Shown piece by piece: positions 36,237 through 46,477 of a DNA stretch of 51,159 bases. This stretch comes from Rhodoferax sp. Lineage in GTDB: Bacteria > Pseudomonadota > Gammaproteobacteria > Burkholderiales > Burkholderiaceae_C. Position numbers and translations under genes: made by a program. Where the stretch lies: the NCBI GenBank assembly GCA_029865845.1, contig JARXAM010000047.1, positions 1 through 51,159 of the forward strand, in the 5' to 3' direction. Within the stretch, counting starts at the first letter, position 1, and each line of letters opens with the position of its first letter. The notes under the pieces were generated by a model. It made no database searches. It worked only from the letters and a program-made list of their open reading frames with translations, and was not told the DNA's origin.

Positions 36237-37570
36237 CGCGATTCCTCGCGTAGCTGGCGTCGGCTGTGCCGCGCGTTGCGCAACCAGCCGCGCCAGCCCC
36301 AGCGGGCCAGCAACAACAGACCACGTATCCATTCGTCAATCGCGTAGGCCATCCAAATGCCCGGAAGGCCGAACCACCGCCCGAGCCAAAACGACCCCAC
36401 CCCCAACACGATGACCAAGGAGCCTACGCTAGAGACAGCTGGGTACATCGCATCCCCGGTAGCGCGCAAGGCACCGTTCAAAATCAGATTGAACACCCGC
36501 CCGGTCTCCAGCACCAAGGACAGCCACAGCAGCGTTTGCGCGGCGTCGATCACCGCCGCATCGTGGGTGAAGGCCTGCATCAGCCAAGGCGCGCTGAGTG
36601 CGGCCGCCAGTGCCAGCGAGCCGGATGCCAACAATCCGTTGCGCACGGCCTTGCGCACCAAGGTGTTGGCGGCCCGCAACTGGCCTGCCCCGATCAAGCG
36701 GCCCACCATGATTTCACAGGCCCAGCCAATGGCCATGCTGGTCAAGAGCACGTACCGCAGTAGCTGCAAGGTGTAGGAATGGGTCGCCAGCGCGGTCACG
36801 CCCAGGCGTGCCGTTGCGGCCAAGGACACCATGAATGCGCCACGGTAGGTTACCTCCACCGCTGCGCCGGGTAGGCCCACCCGAAGAACAGGCAGCAGGT
36901 CGCTCCAAGCGCAGGTCCACCAATCGCGCCAACCGGGCACCAAATGCAAACGCACCCTCCAGCACCATAGATGCATGGCCAGGCCGCAGGCGCGGCTGAT
37001 CAACATGGCGATGGCATAGCCCTCTAGCCCCATACCGCCCCACGCGCCCCAGCCCCGCATCATCACAAGCGCCAACCCCAAGTGGATGGCATGCATGACC
37101 ACCATGATGCGCAACGAGTCTTTGGCCATCAAATGCGCGCGCAAAACGGCGGCCATGCTCAGGTTGTAGACCTCCAACAGTAACGCTGGCACAAACCATT
37201 GCAAATACGGTGCAGCCAGCAGCGTCACAGACGGCGGGGCGTTGAGCCATTGCAGCGCCTGCCCGCCGCCCACCACCACGAGCACCGCAACCACTGCGCC
37301 TGTCCATGTGCCGCCCCCCAAAGCGAGCAGGGCTGCACGGCGGGCCGCTGCGTGTTGCCCGCCGCCAAGATACTGCGTGACCACGACCCCCAGGCCAATA
37401 GCCAACACCCGAAAGGCCACATTCAGGGTTTCCAGTATCTGGTTGACTAACCCGAAGGCACCCGCTGCAACGTCAGACTCCTGCGACGCGAGCCATAAGC
37501 CCCCCATCGCCACGGTCATGCCCAAGAGAAACTCACCCAGCAAGGGCCCGGCAATGGTGTTGAGGCGCAT
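36233..37570 (-). CDS. MATE family multidrug efflux transporter
   Basis: The 445-residue protein has about 12 membrane helices in two MatE repeats, with QYLGGGQHAAARR in the first loop and IGAGQLRAANTLVRKAVR in the equivalent place of the second half. This fits an Na+- or H+-coupled exporter of the NorM/DinF type. I start at ATG 37570 (MRLNTIAGPLLGEFLLG), directly before the first helix; the open frame extends 46 residues upstream in sequence that does not resemble the family. It lies 58 bases downstream of the alpha-glucosidase gene in the same direction; no functional link is evident. Confidence 0.87.
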   Translation of the reverse strand: MRLNTIAGPLLGEFLLGMTVAMGGLWLASQESDVAAGAFGLVNQILETLNVAFRVLAIGLGVVVTQYLGGGQHAAARRAALLALGGGTWTGAVVAVLVVVGGGQALQWLNAPPSVTLLAAPYLQWFVPALLLEVYNLSMAAVLRAHLMAKDSLRIMVVMHAIHLGLALVMMRGWGAWGGMGLEGYAIAMLISRACGLAMHLWCWRVRLHLVPGWRDWWTCAWSDLLPVLRVGLPGAAVEVTYRGAFMVSLAATARLGVTALATHSYTLQLLRYVLLTSMAIGWACEIMVGRLIGAGQLRAANTLVRKAVRNGLLASGSLALAAALSAPWLMQAFTHDAAVIDAAQTLLWLSLVLETGRVFNLILNGALRATGDAMYPAVSSVGSLVIVLGVGSFWLGRWFGLPGIWMAYAIDEWIRGLLLLARWGWRGWLRNARHSRRQLREESR

Positions 37571-37628
37571 GGGCGCAGGCACGCCCCCATGCGCCGCTGA
37601 GTTGCCCAAACCGCTCAATGGGATTGAC

Positions 37629-39281
37629 TCAGTCCGTACCCAAGAAGGCCCCACCCCATGCCGCAAGCTCCAACGCGCCTGCTGCCATGGTGGCCGCCTG
37701 CAGGCCACTTTCTTTCAGGAGCTGCATCGCCGCACAGCTTGCTGGCACCGGCCAGCGGACCGCTTCAGCGCTGAAGTTGAATACGCACAAAGTCGTCTCG
37801 CCTTCATGGCGGCGCACATACGCCAGAACCTGCGGGTGTGCCGGCAGCACCTCCAGGGTACCGGACACCAGGCTGGGGCGGCCTTTGCGCCAACGCAAAA
37901 GTTGGCGGTAAAAGTGCAGCAGCGATCCGGTATCGCGCAACTGCGCATCCACCGTCAGCCCACGGTGCGTCGTGGCCACTGGCAGCCACGGTCGGCTGGT
38001 GGAGGGTGCCGAGGAGAAGCCGAGATCAGCAGCACCTGCCGTCCAGGGCATGGGGGTGCGGCAACCGTCGCGGCCTTTGAATTCAGGCCACATGGTGATG
38101 CCGTAGGGGTCTTGCAAATCCTCAAAAGCTATGTCTGCTTCGGGCAAACCCAGTTCATCGCCCTGGTAGATGCAGGGGGAGCCGCGCAGGGACATTTGCA
38201 AGGCTGCGCCCAGGCGCAGCAGCGCAGGGGCGGCGGTGGGCGCGGTCGTACCCCACCGGGTGGCCACCCGAACCACGTCGTGGTTGGACAGCGCCCAGCA
38301 TGGCCAGCCGCCGGGTGCCACATCTTCAAAGCGCTGCACAAAGCTGCGAAAGTGTGCAGCACTGTGCGCAGTACCCAGCAAATCAAAGCAGTAAGCCATG
38401 TGCAACTTGTCACCGCCACTGGTGTATTCGGCTACACGGGCCAAGCCATCATCATCCCCGATCTCGCCCACCATGGTGGTGTTGGGATACTCATCGAGTA
38501 AGGCGCGCAAGCGACGCAAGAACGCCAAGTTTTCGGGCTGGCTTTTGTCGTGCTGGTGCCATTGCCAGCCGTAAGGGTTGACGGCGTTGACCGCTGGGTC
38601 TTCGCCATCGGGGCGTCCGCGCGCGGGGTTGTCTCGCAACTGGGCGTCGTGGAAGTAAAAGTTGGCGGTGTCCAGGCGGTAGCCATCGACACCCAGCTCC
38701 AACCAGAACTTCACGGTTGCCAACAAGGCGTCCTGGACTTCGGGGTTGTGGAAGTTCAAATCCGGCTGGCTGGTCAGAAAGTTGTGCATGTAGTACTGGC
38801 AACGGCGGGTATCCCACTGCCACGCACTACCGCCAAAAATGGACAACCAGTTGTTGGGGGGCGTGCCGTCACTTTTGGCATCTGCCCAGATGTACCAATC
38901 AGCCTTGGGGTTGCTAAGGCTAGAGCGGCTTTCCACAAACCAGGGGTGCTGGTCAGAACTGTGCGACAGCACTTGGTCAATCATGACCTTCAAGCCCAGC
39001 GTGTGGGCGCGGTCCACAAGGGCTTTGAAATCCGCCACGGTGCCAAACATGGGGTCGACGTCACAGTAGTCGCTAACGTCGTAGCCGAAGTCCTTCATGG
39101 GGCTCTTGAAGAACGGGGACAACCAGATGCCGTCTGCGCCGAGGTCGGCCACGTAGTCGAGCTTGGCCGTAATGCCCGCCAGATCGCCGATGCCGTCTCC
39201 ATTGCTGTCTGCGTAACTGCGGGGATAGATTTGATAGATCACGCCACCCCGCCACCAATTGTTGTTGGATGCCTTTGCCAT
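37629..39281 (-). CDS. aglA: Alpha-glucosidase, GH13 family
   Basis: The 550-residue cytoplasmic GH13 enzyme hydrolyses imported alpha-glucosides. It has the barrel start VIYQIYPRSYADSNGDGIGDL, catalytic nucleophile Asp in DGYRLDTANFYFHD, acid/base Glu in MVGEIGD and the transition-state Asp in ALSNHDVVR. It lacks a signal peptide, consistent with use of ABC-imported sugar. It is the last gene of the aglKEFGA cluster, 53-71 bases after aglG. The start is ATG 39281 or 39299. Confidence 0.92.
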   Translation of the reverse strand: MAKASNNNWWRGGVIYQIYPRSYADSNGDGIGDLAGITAKLDYVADLGADGIWLSPFFKSPMKDFGYDVSDYCDVDPMFGTVADFKALVDRAHTLGLKVMIDQVLSHSSDQHPWFVESRSSLSNPKADWYIWADAKSDGTPPNNWLSIFGGSAWQWDTRRCQYYMHNFLTSQPDLNFHNPEVQDALLATVKFWLELGVDGYRLDTANFYFHDAQLRDNPARGRPDGEDPAVNAVNPYGWQWHQHDKSQPENLAFLRRLRALLDEYPNTTMVGEIGDDDGLARVAEYTSGGDKLHMAYCFDLLGTAHSAAHFRSFVQRFEDVAPGGWPCWALSNHDVVRVATRWGTTAPTAAPALLRLGAALQMSLRGSPCIYQGDELGLPEADIAFEDLQDPYGITMWPEFKGRDGCRTPMPWTAGAADLGFSSAPSTSRPWLPVATTHRGLTVDAQLRDTGSLLHFYRQLLRWRKGRPSLVSGTLEVLPAHPQVLAYVRRHEGETTLCVFNFSAEAVRWPVPASCAAMQLLKESGLQAATMAAGALELAAWGGAFLGTD

Positions 39282-39352
39282 AGTTGAGTTTTCCTTCAAT
39301 AAAAACGGCGAACCTGCTTACGCAAATTCGCCTGTAGGTAATGCCTGCGGAT

Positions 39353-40525
39353 TTATTTGACCGAGCCGGACAACAAGCCGCGCACAAAGAAGCGCTGCAA
39401 AGAGAAGAAGACCGCCACCGGCACCGCAATCGACACGAATGCACTGGCCGTCAGGATCTCCCAACTCTCGCCGCGTGATCCCAGCAAGTCATTGAGCTTG
39501 ATGGTGAGTACCACCTGGTCCGGCGCCTTGCCCAAAAACACCAAGGCGATCAAAAAGTCATTCCACACCCATAGAAACTGGAAAATGGCAAAACTGGCCA
39601 ACGCGGGCACCGACAAGGGCAGCACAATGCCCGTGAAGATCTGGAAGTGGGTGGCCCCATCCATGCGCGCGCTCTCGATGATGTCCCTGGGCAGTGAGGC
39701 GATGTAGTTGCGCAGCAAGTAGATTGCCAAAGGCAGTCCAAACGCCGAGTGCGCCAGCCACACGCCCAGGTAGGTTTTTGACTCGGTCCCAAACGCCTCG
39801 CCCACCTGGTTGTACAGGCGCAGCAAGGGGATGAGCGACATCTGCAGCGGCACCACCAGCAGCCCCACGACCACAATGAACAGAAACTTCCGTCCAGGGA
39901 ACTCCATCCAACTAAAGGCGTATGCGGCGAATGCGGCTATCAGGATAGGGATGAAGGTGGCGGGAATCGTTACCTTGAAGGTATTCAGAAATGCTTGTCC
40001 CACGCCTTCGCCTGCAATCACCTTTTCGTAGTTCTGTGTCATAAACACCGGGGGCGACTCTGCCACGTAAAACACGCGGACCCCACGGTCTTTGTCATAA
40101 GGCTGGCTGAGCTCCAAACGGTAACTGCCATCGGCCTGCACCGTCAGCGTTCCATCGGGCTTGCCGTCTTCTTCATCAAAGATCTGGCCATCTGCCACCT
40201 CAACCGCGGCACCCACCGCAAACTCATCAGGGTTGGACGACTTGAGCGAGAACTTCTTGATCAGGATGCCGCCGCCTTCTGGGAACAGGCGGCCACTGAT
40301 GACATAGCGATCCCCCTCTTTCACCAGACTTTGGGCACCCGCAGTGCGACGCATGTCCGCACGCGTTTGGGTGGAGAGCGCGGTCCACCAACCACTGGAC
40401 ACCAACTGCGTTTTCTCGCGGAAGCTCGATACCAGCAGGCCGAATGTCGGCAACACCCACATGAGCACAATGACCAGCAAAAGTGCCTGCGCCATCAATG
40501 AAGGGAGTGAGAAATACTTTTTCAT
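39353..40525 (-). CDS. aglG: Alpha-glucoside ABC transporter permease AglG
   Basis: The 390-residue inner-membrane permease has one N-terminal helix, then a periplasmic insertion of about 150 residues (roughly 40-190), then the MalG-like six-helix core. The EAA loop is [24 protein letters not shown]. The insertion is normal for rhizobial AglG proteins, in contrast to shorter MalG-type permeases. The start overlaps the aglF stop by four bases (ATGA). Confidence 0.9.
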   Translation of the reverse strand: MKKYFSLPSLMAQALLLVIVLMWVLPTFGLLVSSFREKTQLVSSGWWTALSTQTRADMRRTAGAQSLVKEGDRYVISGRLFPEGGGILIKKFSLKSSNPDEFAVGAAVEVADGQIFDEEDGKPDGTLTVQADGSYRLELSQPYDKDRGVRVFYVAESPPVFMTQNYEKVIAGEGVGQAFLNTFKVTIPATFIPILIAAFAAYAFSWMEFPGRKFLFIVVVGLLVVPLQMSLIPLLRLYNQVGEAFGTESKTYLGVWLAHSAFGLPLAIYLLRNYIASLPRDIIESARMDGATHFQIFTGIVLPLSVPALASFAIFQFLWVWNDFLIALVFLGKAPDQVVLTIKLNDLLGSRGESWEILTASAFVSIAVPVAVFFSLQRFFVRGLLSGSVK

Positions 40526-41526
40526 CGTTGAGCCTCCTCGGTACGGAAGCGACGGATGTTGAATGCCATGACCGGCACCACTGCAAACATCAACACCATC
40601 GCCAGCGTGGAGCTGCGACCGTAGTCACCACCACCACGGAACATCCAGTCATACATCAGGTTGCCCAGCACACTGGTGTCCCATTGGCCTCCGGTCATGG
40701 CCATCACGATGTCAAACACCTTCAATACTGTGATGGTGATGGTGGTCCAGACCACCAGAATAGTGGACATGACTTGGGGCACCATGATTTCGAAAAAAAT
40801 CTGGATTTCACTGGCACCGTCAATGCGCGCGGCCTCAATCGTTTCATTGGGTACCCCGCGCAGTGCAGCGGACAGAATCACCATGGCAAAACCAGTCTGA
40901 ATCCAGATAAGGATGGCCATGAGGAAAAAGTTATTCCAAAAGGGAATGGTGACCCATGCCTGTGGCTGCAAACCCATGCCCATGACGATGGCGTTCAAGA
41001 TGCCGATTTGGTCTGCTTCGGGGCCACGGAAGTCGTACACAAACTTCCAAATCACACTGGCCCCCACAAAGCTGATGGCCATGGGCATGAACACCATGGA
41101 TTTAGCGAATCCACCCCACCACACGCGGTCCGCCAGCACGGCGACGACCAGTCCGAACGCGGTAGCAGCCGCAGGAACCACCAGCAACCACATGAAGTTG
41201 TTGCGAATAGTCAGCAAAAAATTCTGGTCGACCAACACCCAGCGGAAGTTGGCGAGGCCGACAAATTGCTCGCCCGTGGCGTCGTAAAAGCTCAGGCGGA
41301 AGGTTTCAAACAGGGGGTAGACCAAATATGTACCCAACAACAGCAAGGCCGGCGCAATGAACAACCACGGACGGACCTTGGTCCGCACTGCGTTGCGGCC
41401 ATTCGGGCTGCCCATAGGGAGCTGGGTAATTTTGTCCAACACGTAGTTGGAGCCGGCAAAGTACAGCAGGCAGAACGCAATGCTGACCAGGACAGCGAGT
41501 AGGGTCTGAAGGACGTGATCAGTCAT
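40522..41526 (-). CDS. aglF: Alpha-glucoside ABC transporter permease AglF
   Basis: The 334-residue MalF-like permease has an extra N-terminal helix (about 6-25), then a six-helix core with EAA loop [24 protein letters not shown]. The ATG at 41526 ([12 protein letters not shown]) or 41535 are both possible; no clear ribosome-binding site is seen. It is about 100 bases downstream of aglE and overlaps aglG. Confidence 0.9.
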   Translation of the reverse strand: MTDHVLQTLLAVLVSIAFCLLYFAGSNYVLDKITQLPMGSPNGRNAVRTKVRPWLFIAPALLLLGTYLVYPLFETFRLSFYDATGEQFVGLANFRWVLVDQNFLLTIRNNFMWLLVVPAAATAFGLVVAVLADRVWWGGFAKSMVFMPMAISFVGASVIWKFVYDFRGPEADQIGILNAIVMGMGLQPQAWVTIPFWNNFFLMAILIWIQTGFAMVILSAALRGVPNETIEAARIDGASEIQIFFEIMVPQVMSTILVVWTTITITVLKVFDIVMAMTGGQWDTSVLGNLMYDWMFRGGGDYGRSSTLAMVLMFAVVPVMAFNIRRFRTEEAQR

Positions 41527-41628
41527 GGGTGCCATGCTTTTGCGCGTTAAAGTTGACGTTGCCAAGGCCGGCAGCCAGTGCTGCCGGCCCAACGGCGCGC
41601 CGTTGAGGCGCACCGTCGGGGAAGCTAC

Positions 41629-42930
41629 TTACTTGAGAGCATCCCAACTCTTCTGGATTTCGTCAGCCACCTCTTTGGCAGATGCGCCGCCCGAGTAGTT
41701 GACCATGCCCTTCCAGAAGCTACCTGCCCCCACTGCTCCGGGCATCAGGTCGGAGCCGTCAAAGCGGAAGGTGGTGGCGTTTTGCAGGATCTCGCCTTGC
41801 TTCTTCAGCGAAGCGGTCTTGTACTTGGCCAGGTCCACACCCTTGTGCGGTGTCAAGAAGCCGCCTTCAGCCATCCAGATTTCATGCGACTGAGGGTGTT
41901 GCAGGTACTCCATGAAGGCCCGTGCGCCCTTGCTGTCTTTGGTGATGGTCAGGATGGTGCCACCGCCCAATACAGGGTTGCCGAGCTTCTTGCTGCTGTA
42001 TGAAGGGAAGTAGAAGAAGTCTGCTTCGTCCGCCTTCCCTTCGGGGAAGAAAGCAGGGATGAACGACGCTTGACGGTGCATGTAGCACTTGGGTGGGGAG
42101 CCGAACAGGCCCTTGGGGCTGTCCTTGAAGCTCACGGTGGCCACGGCCTTGGCGCCGCCATCCACGTAGGCGTCGTTCTTGGCAAACCAGCCATAGGCTT
42201 CGATCGCTTCGATCACGCGCTTGTCGTTGAACTTCATCTTGTTGCTGACCCAGTCGTCATACACCTCTGGAGGCTGGGTGCGCAACATCATGTCCTCCAC
42301 CCAGTCGGTGGCGGGCCAGCCGGTTGCAGCATCAGAACCCAGACCAATACACCACGGCTTGCCGCCATCTGCTGCGATCTTTTTGGTCAAGGCTTGGAGT
42401 TCTTCCATGGACTTGGGCACTTTGTAGCCCTTTTCCTTGAAGTTCTCGGGGATGTACCAGACCAAGCTCTTGACGTTCACGTTGTAGAACATGCCATAGA
42501 ACTCTTTCTTGCCGGCCTTATTGGCGTAGGTGCCCAGATCAGCCCACGAGCTGCCTGCTGCGTAGTTCTTTTTCACCCATTCTTGCGCCTTGGAGCCCAG
42601 TGGCTTCAAGCCGTCGATCGCTGCCATGTTGGCCGCCAGACCCGGTTGCGGGAACACAGAGATGTTGGAGGGCGAACCGGCCTTGATATCGATCACGATC
42701 TGCTGCTCGGAGCTTTGCGAGCAAGAATGCTTCACGGTAGCGCCGGTGGCTTTTTCAAAGTTCGCAATCACTTTCTTGAACATGCCTTCTTCGGCACCCG
42801 TCCAAGGGCAGGTGATGGTAATGACTTCACCCTTCAAATCTGGCCCTTTGTAATCCGCAGCCATTGCCGGAACGGCAAAGGCCCCTGCCACCAGAGCGCA
42901 CGCTCCGGCAATCGTGGTTTTCTTCATCAT
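41629..42930 (-). CDS. aglE: Alpha-glucoside periplasmic binding protein AglE
   Basis: This 433-residue family 1 extracellular solute-binding protein has a signal peptide (1-24) ending VPAMA-AD. The mature sequence KGEVITITCPWTGAEEGMFKKV is typical of AglE proteins for sucrose, maltose and trehalose in rhizobia. The start is set by tandem ATGs at 42930/42927 with GAGGAG seven to ten bases upstream; the open frame extends 71 codons further but lacks a signal. The 102-base gap to aglF may reduce distal expression. Confidence 0.92.
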   Translation of the reverse strand: MMKKTTIAGACALVAGAFAVPAMAADYKGPDLKGEVITITCPWTGAEEGMFKKVIANFEKATGATVKHSCSQSSEQQIVIDIKAGSPSNISVFPQPGLAANMAAIDGLKPLGSKAQEWVKKNYAAGSSWADLGTYANKAGKKEFYGMFYNVNVKSLVWYIPENFKEKGYKVPKSMEELQALTKKIAADGGKPWCIGLGSDAATGWPATDWVEDMMLRTQPPEVYDDWVSNKMKFNDKRVIEAIEAYGWFAKNDAYVDGGAKAVATVSFKDSPKGLFGSPPKCYMHRQASFIPAFFPEGKADEADFFYFPSYSSKKLGNPVLGGGTILTITKDSKGARAFMEYLQHPQSHEIWMAEGGFLTPHKGVDLAKYKTASLKKQGEILQNATTFRFDGSDLMPGAVGAGSFWKGMVNYSGGASAKEVADEIQKSWDALK

Positions 42931-42988
42931 CGTCTTCTCCTCGTGGTGCATTGCAGCCCATCCGCAACGCGTAAAAAAACTATGGAAC

Positions 42989-43993
42989 TCAGTCGACGCG
43001 CTTTCCGTCGGCGTTGAACTTGTAGAGGTGCTCTGACGCAAAGCCCAGAGAAATCGCTGAGCCAGGCGAGAGTCCCAGGGTGCCGTCCATGCGTGCCGTG
43101 ATGTCGCCAAACGCACCGGCGCTGACATAGGCAAAGGTTTCATTTCCCAGTTGCTCGGAATGCCTTAAGGTTCCCTGGATGGGTCCGCCGTCCGTCACTT
43201 TGAGATGCTCCGGGCGCAACCCTATCGTGGTCACGCCATGGCGGGCAGCCAACTCTCCGCCCAAAAAGTTCATTTGTGGGGAACCAATAAACCCAGCGAC
43301 AAACAAGCTGGCGGGCTTGTTGTAGAGATCAAGCGGTTTGCCCACCTGCTCTACCCGACCTTTGTTGAGCACCACGATCTTGTCAGCCAACGTCATGGCT
43401 TCCACTTGGTCGTGCGTCACATAGACCATGGTGGCCCCCAGTCGGCGGTGTAAGGTAGCAAGCTCTACGCGCATCTTGGTACGCAAGGCCGCATCCAAAT
43501 TAGACAGTGGCTCATCAAACAAAAACACCTTGGGGTCCCGCACAATGGCGCGACCAATGGCAACCCGTTGGCGCTGCCCACCGGACAGAGCTTTGGGTAG
43601 GCGGTCCAGATACTCGGTTAATTGCAGAATGTCGGCAGCTTCACGCACCCTGCGTTCAATCTCTGTTTTTGGCGTCTTCGCAATCTTCAAAGCGAAAGCC
43701 ATGTTGTCAAACACGGTCTTGTGTGGGTACAGCGCATAACTCTGAAACACCATGGCAACGCCACGCTCCGAGGGCCCAAGGTCATTCACACGCGTTCCGC
43801 CGATATTTAAGTCGCCTGCGGAGATTTCTTCGAGACCGGCAACCATCCGTAGCAGCGTCGTTTTTCCGCATCCTGATGGACCGACAAAAACGGCAAATTC
43901 ACCGGGCTCGATATCAAGATCGATGCCATGAATGACATCTGCCTTGCCATAGTTTTTGATGATTCCGCGCAGACGGACATCGGACTGACTCAT
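42989..43993 (-). CDS. aglK: Alpha-glucoside ABC transporter ATPase AglK (UgpC/MsmX type)
   Basis: The 334-residue ATPase has Walker A ([13 protein letters not shown]), the Q-loop in [10 protein letters not shown], signature [15 protein letters not shown], Walker B ([13 protein letters not shown]) and switch His in [12 protein letters not shown]-terminal TOBE domain (about 240-330) contains [11 protein letters not shown]. It energises AglEFG import. CAGGAG precedes the ATG by eight bases. It is the first gene of the operon, whereas S. meliloti has aglEFGAK with aglK last; aglR, the LacI regulator, is absent here. Confidence 0.93.
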   Translation of the reverse strand: MSQSDVRLRGIIKNYGKADVIHGIDLDIEPGEFAVFVGPSGCGKTTLLRMVAGLEEISAGDLNIGGTRVNDLGPSERGVAMVFQSYALYPHKTVFDNMAFALKIAKTPKTEIERRVREAADILQLTEYLDRLPKALSGGQRQRVAIGRAIVRDPKVFLFDEPLSNLDAALRTKMRVELATLHRRLGATMVYVTHDQVEAMTLADKIVVLNKGRVEQVGKPLDLYNKPASLFVAGFIGSPQMNFLGGELAARHGVTTIGLRPEHLKVTDGGPIQGTLRHSEQLGNETFAYVSAGAFGDITARMDGTLGLSPGSAISLGFASEHLYKFNADGKRVD

Positions 43994-44561
43994 AGACGTG
44001 CTCCTGACGTATAGCGTATCTAGCGTTTAGTGACTGACCAATCGCTCGAATGGTAATTTAATTACCTTCAGTTGATCTACGGGCAAACCCTAGTTTTTGG
44101 ACAGTTTTGCAAATTTTCCATCATTTTCAAAAGCGATTTTGTACAAGGACAATTTTTCTCAATCTTGCATCCGTCTTTGAGACCCATTACGCAACTCAGT
44201 TACCTCACGATTACGGTTCCAGCGCGCGGTTGCACCCCCTAGCTGCGCGCGTGCGAGCAGCACACTCGCATCCATACGCAGCCTCACACGGCCCTACTAC
44301 GAGCCGACTGAGTCCGGCGACGGCGCGATGCCCAGTCTACATGGGTAACCTTTTTTTGGCGATTTATGTCACTTCGATTGTTTTTGTCATATCGAACGCG
44401 AGGTACGCCTTGCGGTGCCACCCAAAGCCCCGACGCCCACTTCCCCGTGATACGAGGCGCAACACAATATGGAATGACGAGGGGTAGGCCAACGCAATAG
44501 CGGCACCGACGCCGCGCACGCACCGGCGCGGTAGTGCACAGAATGGCGCGTGCGCAGCGCC
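43994..44561. promoter_or_regulatory. Control region of the agl operon; no gene seen
   Basis: These 568 bases lie between the aglK start and the helicase stop. GGTAATT-T-AATTACC at 44052-44066 is a perfect 15-bp inverted repeat, about 59 bases upstream of aglK, and a good candidate operator for a sugar regulator. The stretch 44090-44180 is A+T-rich. A 126-codon open frame on the plus strand (44107-44487) has no ribosome-binding site, odd composition and no family resemblance, so I do not call it a gene. Confidence 0.5.
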
Positions 44562-45845
44562 TCAGCCCAAGGGCGGGCGAAGGCCCGCTGCGCGCAACTT
44601 GTCTTTTTTGCTAGGCCTGCGTCCTTTGATGCCGCCGTTCGCTTGGTCCGCAGTGGTCGACTGCAGCGGCATAGTCACTTCGAATCCAGGCACGCATTCG
44701 CGCGAAACTTCCAAACGGTTTCTCTTCTCAATCAACGCGAAATGTGCGCTGTTGTCAGATGTGATGAAACTCGTGGACAAACCCGCTCGGCCAGCCCGCG
44801 CTGTTCGGCCAGCGCGGTGGACGTAATCCGCCGGGGATCGTGGCAAGTCATACGACACGACGACAGGAAGGTCGGCAATATCCAATCCACGCGCTGCAAC
44901 ATCCGTGGCCACAACCACGCGCACCACTTTTGTTTTGAAGTCGGACAGCACTTGGCTGCGTTTGCCCTGACTCAGGCGACCATGAAACGGCTCGGCGGCA
45001 TAGCCCGCGCGTCGCAGTTTGTCAGCGATGATTTCTGCGGCATATTGGCTCGCGACGAACACCAGCACGCGGGACCAGGTTTCGTGGTGAATCAAGTGAC
45101 ATAACAACTGCGTGCGACGTGACGACTCCACCAAAATGGCGCGATGAACGATGTCCGGTTTGGGTTGACTCGCTGGGTCAAGCCCGATTTCTACGGGCTT
45201 GCATAACTCTGTACGGGCCAGTTGTTGAAACTCTGGATTGAATGTGGCAGAAAAGTACAAGCTTTGGTGCTTTGATAGCAAAAGGGCCTTGATTCGATGT
45301 ACCTCGTCTGCAAAACCCTGGTCCATCAATCGGTCTGCCTCATCGAGGACCAAGCAACGCACGCCATCTAAACACAAGCCCCTACGATCCACAAGATCCA
45401 GTATCCGGCCCGGCGTAGCAACGACAATGTCGGTTCCACCGCGCAAGCCTATCAACTGGGGGTTGATAGACACGCCACCAAACACCACGGATACCTTTGC
45501 GGGTTTACCAAGGCCCAGGTTAACCTGGGACATTACTGCTCCCACCTGGATTGCCAAGTCGCGCGTAGGAACCAACACCAAAGCATAGGGCAGCCGCTTG
45601 GCTTGCACAGCTCTGAGCACCCAGCTATTCAAAAGCGCCAGCACAAAGGCCAGCGTTTTGCCGCTCCCGGTTGGTGCGCGTACCAAAACATCCCGCCCCT
45701 GCAAAATCGGCGGTATCGCCTCTAGTTGAACGGGCGTAGGACGGATATGCTGTAGACGCCCCAACGCAACAAGAACCAAAGGATGGAGGTCAAGTTGAGA
45801 AAAACTCACCTCGCATGGGACCGCTGGTGGCCCCTGCGTGCTCAA
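44562..45845 (-). CDS. DEAD-box ATP-dependent RNA helicase (RhlE-like)
   Basis: The 427-residue RNA helicase has the Q motif (FSQLDLHPLVL, RPTPVQLEAIP), motif I (APTGSGKT), Ia (PTRDLAIQ), II as VLDEADRL, III (SATF), V (ATDVAARGLDI) and VI (HRAGRTARAG). The basic tail is short (GRRPSKKDKLRAAGLRPP). No ATG precedes the Q motif appropriately. The TTG at 45845 overlaps the TGA of the upstream gene (TTGA), implying translational coupling; a GTG at 45809 is the alternative. Base composition is less GC-rich than in the core genes. RNA target is unknown. Confidence 0.88.
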   Translation of the reverse strand: MSTQGPPAVPCEVSFSQLDLHPLVLVALGRLQHIRPTPVQLEAIPPILQGRDVLVRAPTGSGKTLAFVLALLNSWVLRAVQAKRLPYALVLVPTRDLAIQVGAVMSQVNLGLGKPAKVSVVFGGVSINPQLIGLRGGTDIVVATPGRILDLVDRRGLCLDGVRCLVLDEADRLMDQGFADEVHRIKALLLSKHQSLYFSATFNPEFQQLARTELCKPVEIGLDPASQPKPDIVHRAILVESSRRTQLLCHLIHHETWSRVLVFVASQYAAEIIADKLRRAGYAAEPFHGRLSQGKRSQVLSDFKTKVVRVVVATDVAARGLDIADLPVVVSYDLPRSPADYVHRAGRTARAGRAGLSTSFITSDNSAHFALIEKRNRLEVSRECVPGFEVTMPLQSTTADQANGGIKGRRPSKKDKLRAAGLRPPLG

Positions 45846-46477
45846 GCCGCCACCGCTCTTTTGGCTTGCGAGGGAGATTGAATAAACTGCCCATTTCGGT
45901 TGAGGCGTGTGGCCAGTGCATCTAAGTAACCCAACAGCCGCTCCGCTTGCAGCGGTTTTTGGTACAAAGTAACCCAATTGGGCAATCGTCCATCGTCATC
46001 GACCTCTTTGTGCGTGAGCGCGGTGAGAACAATTACTTCAATAGATTGATAGGCCGCTTCCTGAGACATGGCATTGATCAGGTGGTAGCCATCAAACGGG
46101 GACATCATGAGGTCGGTTACCACCAAATCCGGACGCTGTCTTTCTAGCTGGATAAGTGCTTGTGATGCATCACTGGCGACAGTCAGTGTGACCTGATGCC
46201 CACCCCGCGCCAAGAGTGCTTGGAAATAAGCCACCTGGACCGGATCATCCTCAGCCAACAGCACTCGCATGGGACGAGAGCCGACTTCATTTGGCGTACT
46301 GGTTCCACGGGATTGCACCAGTTTGTCAATCGCACTCCGGAAAATCCGCCTGTGCCCACCGGGTGTTACCCACGCCTCCAACTCTCCACTGATGACCATT
46401 TTCTGCACCGAAGTGGTCGATAAGCCCAGAATTCGGGCCGCTTGTTGTGTGGTCAAGACGTCGGTGCTATTAGTCAT
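45842..46477 (-). CDS. Helix-turn-helix/receiver protein (inverted response regulator)
   Basis: The 211-residue protein has an N-terminal MerR/excisionase-like helix-turn-helix (about 6-50: LTTQQAARILGLSTTSVQKM, then the wing PGGHRRIFR). A C-terminal receiver (about 70-190) has acidic AEDDP, phosphoacceptor Asp in VVTDLMM, Thr in VLTALT and Lys in YQKPL, all intact. Most response regulators have the receiver first; here DNA binding comes first. The ATG at 46477 has AGG eight bases upstream. Its stop overlaps the helicase start. No histidine kinase is adjacent. Confidence 0.85.
   Translation of the reverse strand: MTNSTDVLTTQQAARILGLSTTSVQKMVISGELEAWVTPGGHRRIFRSAIDKLVQSRGTSTPNEVGSRPMRVLLAEDDPVQVAYFQALLARGGHQVTLTVASDASQALIQLERQRPDLVVTDLMMSPFDGYHLINAMSQEAAYQSIEVIVLTALTHKEVDDDGRLPNWVTLYQKPLQAERLLGYLDALATRLNRNGQFIQSPSQAKRAVAA

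Noticed and set aside
44107-44487. 126-codon plus-strand open frame upstream of aglK
   Set aside because: No ribosome-binding site, unusual composition and no recognisable motif; better explained as control-region sequence.
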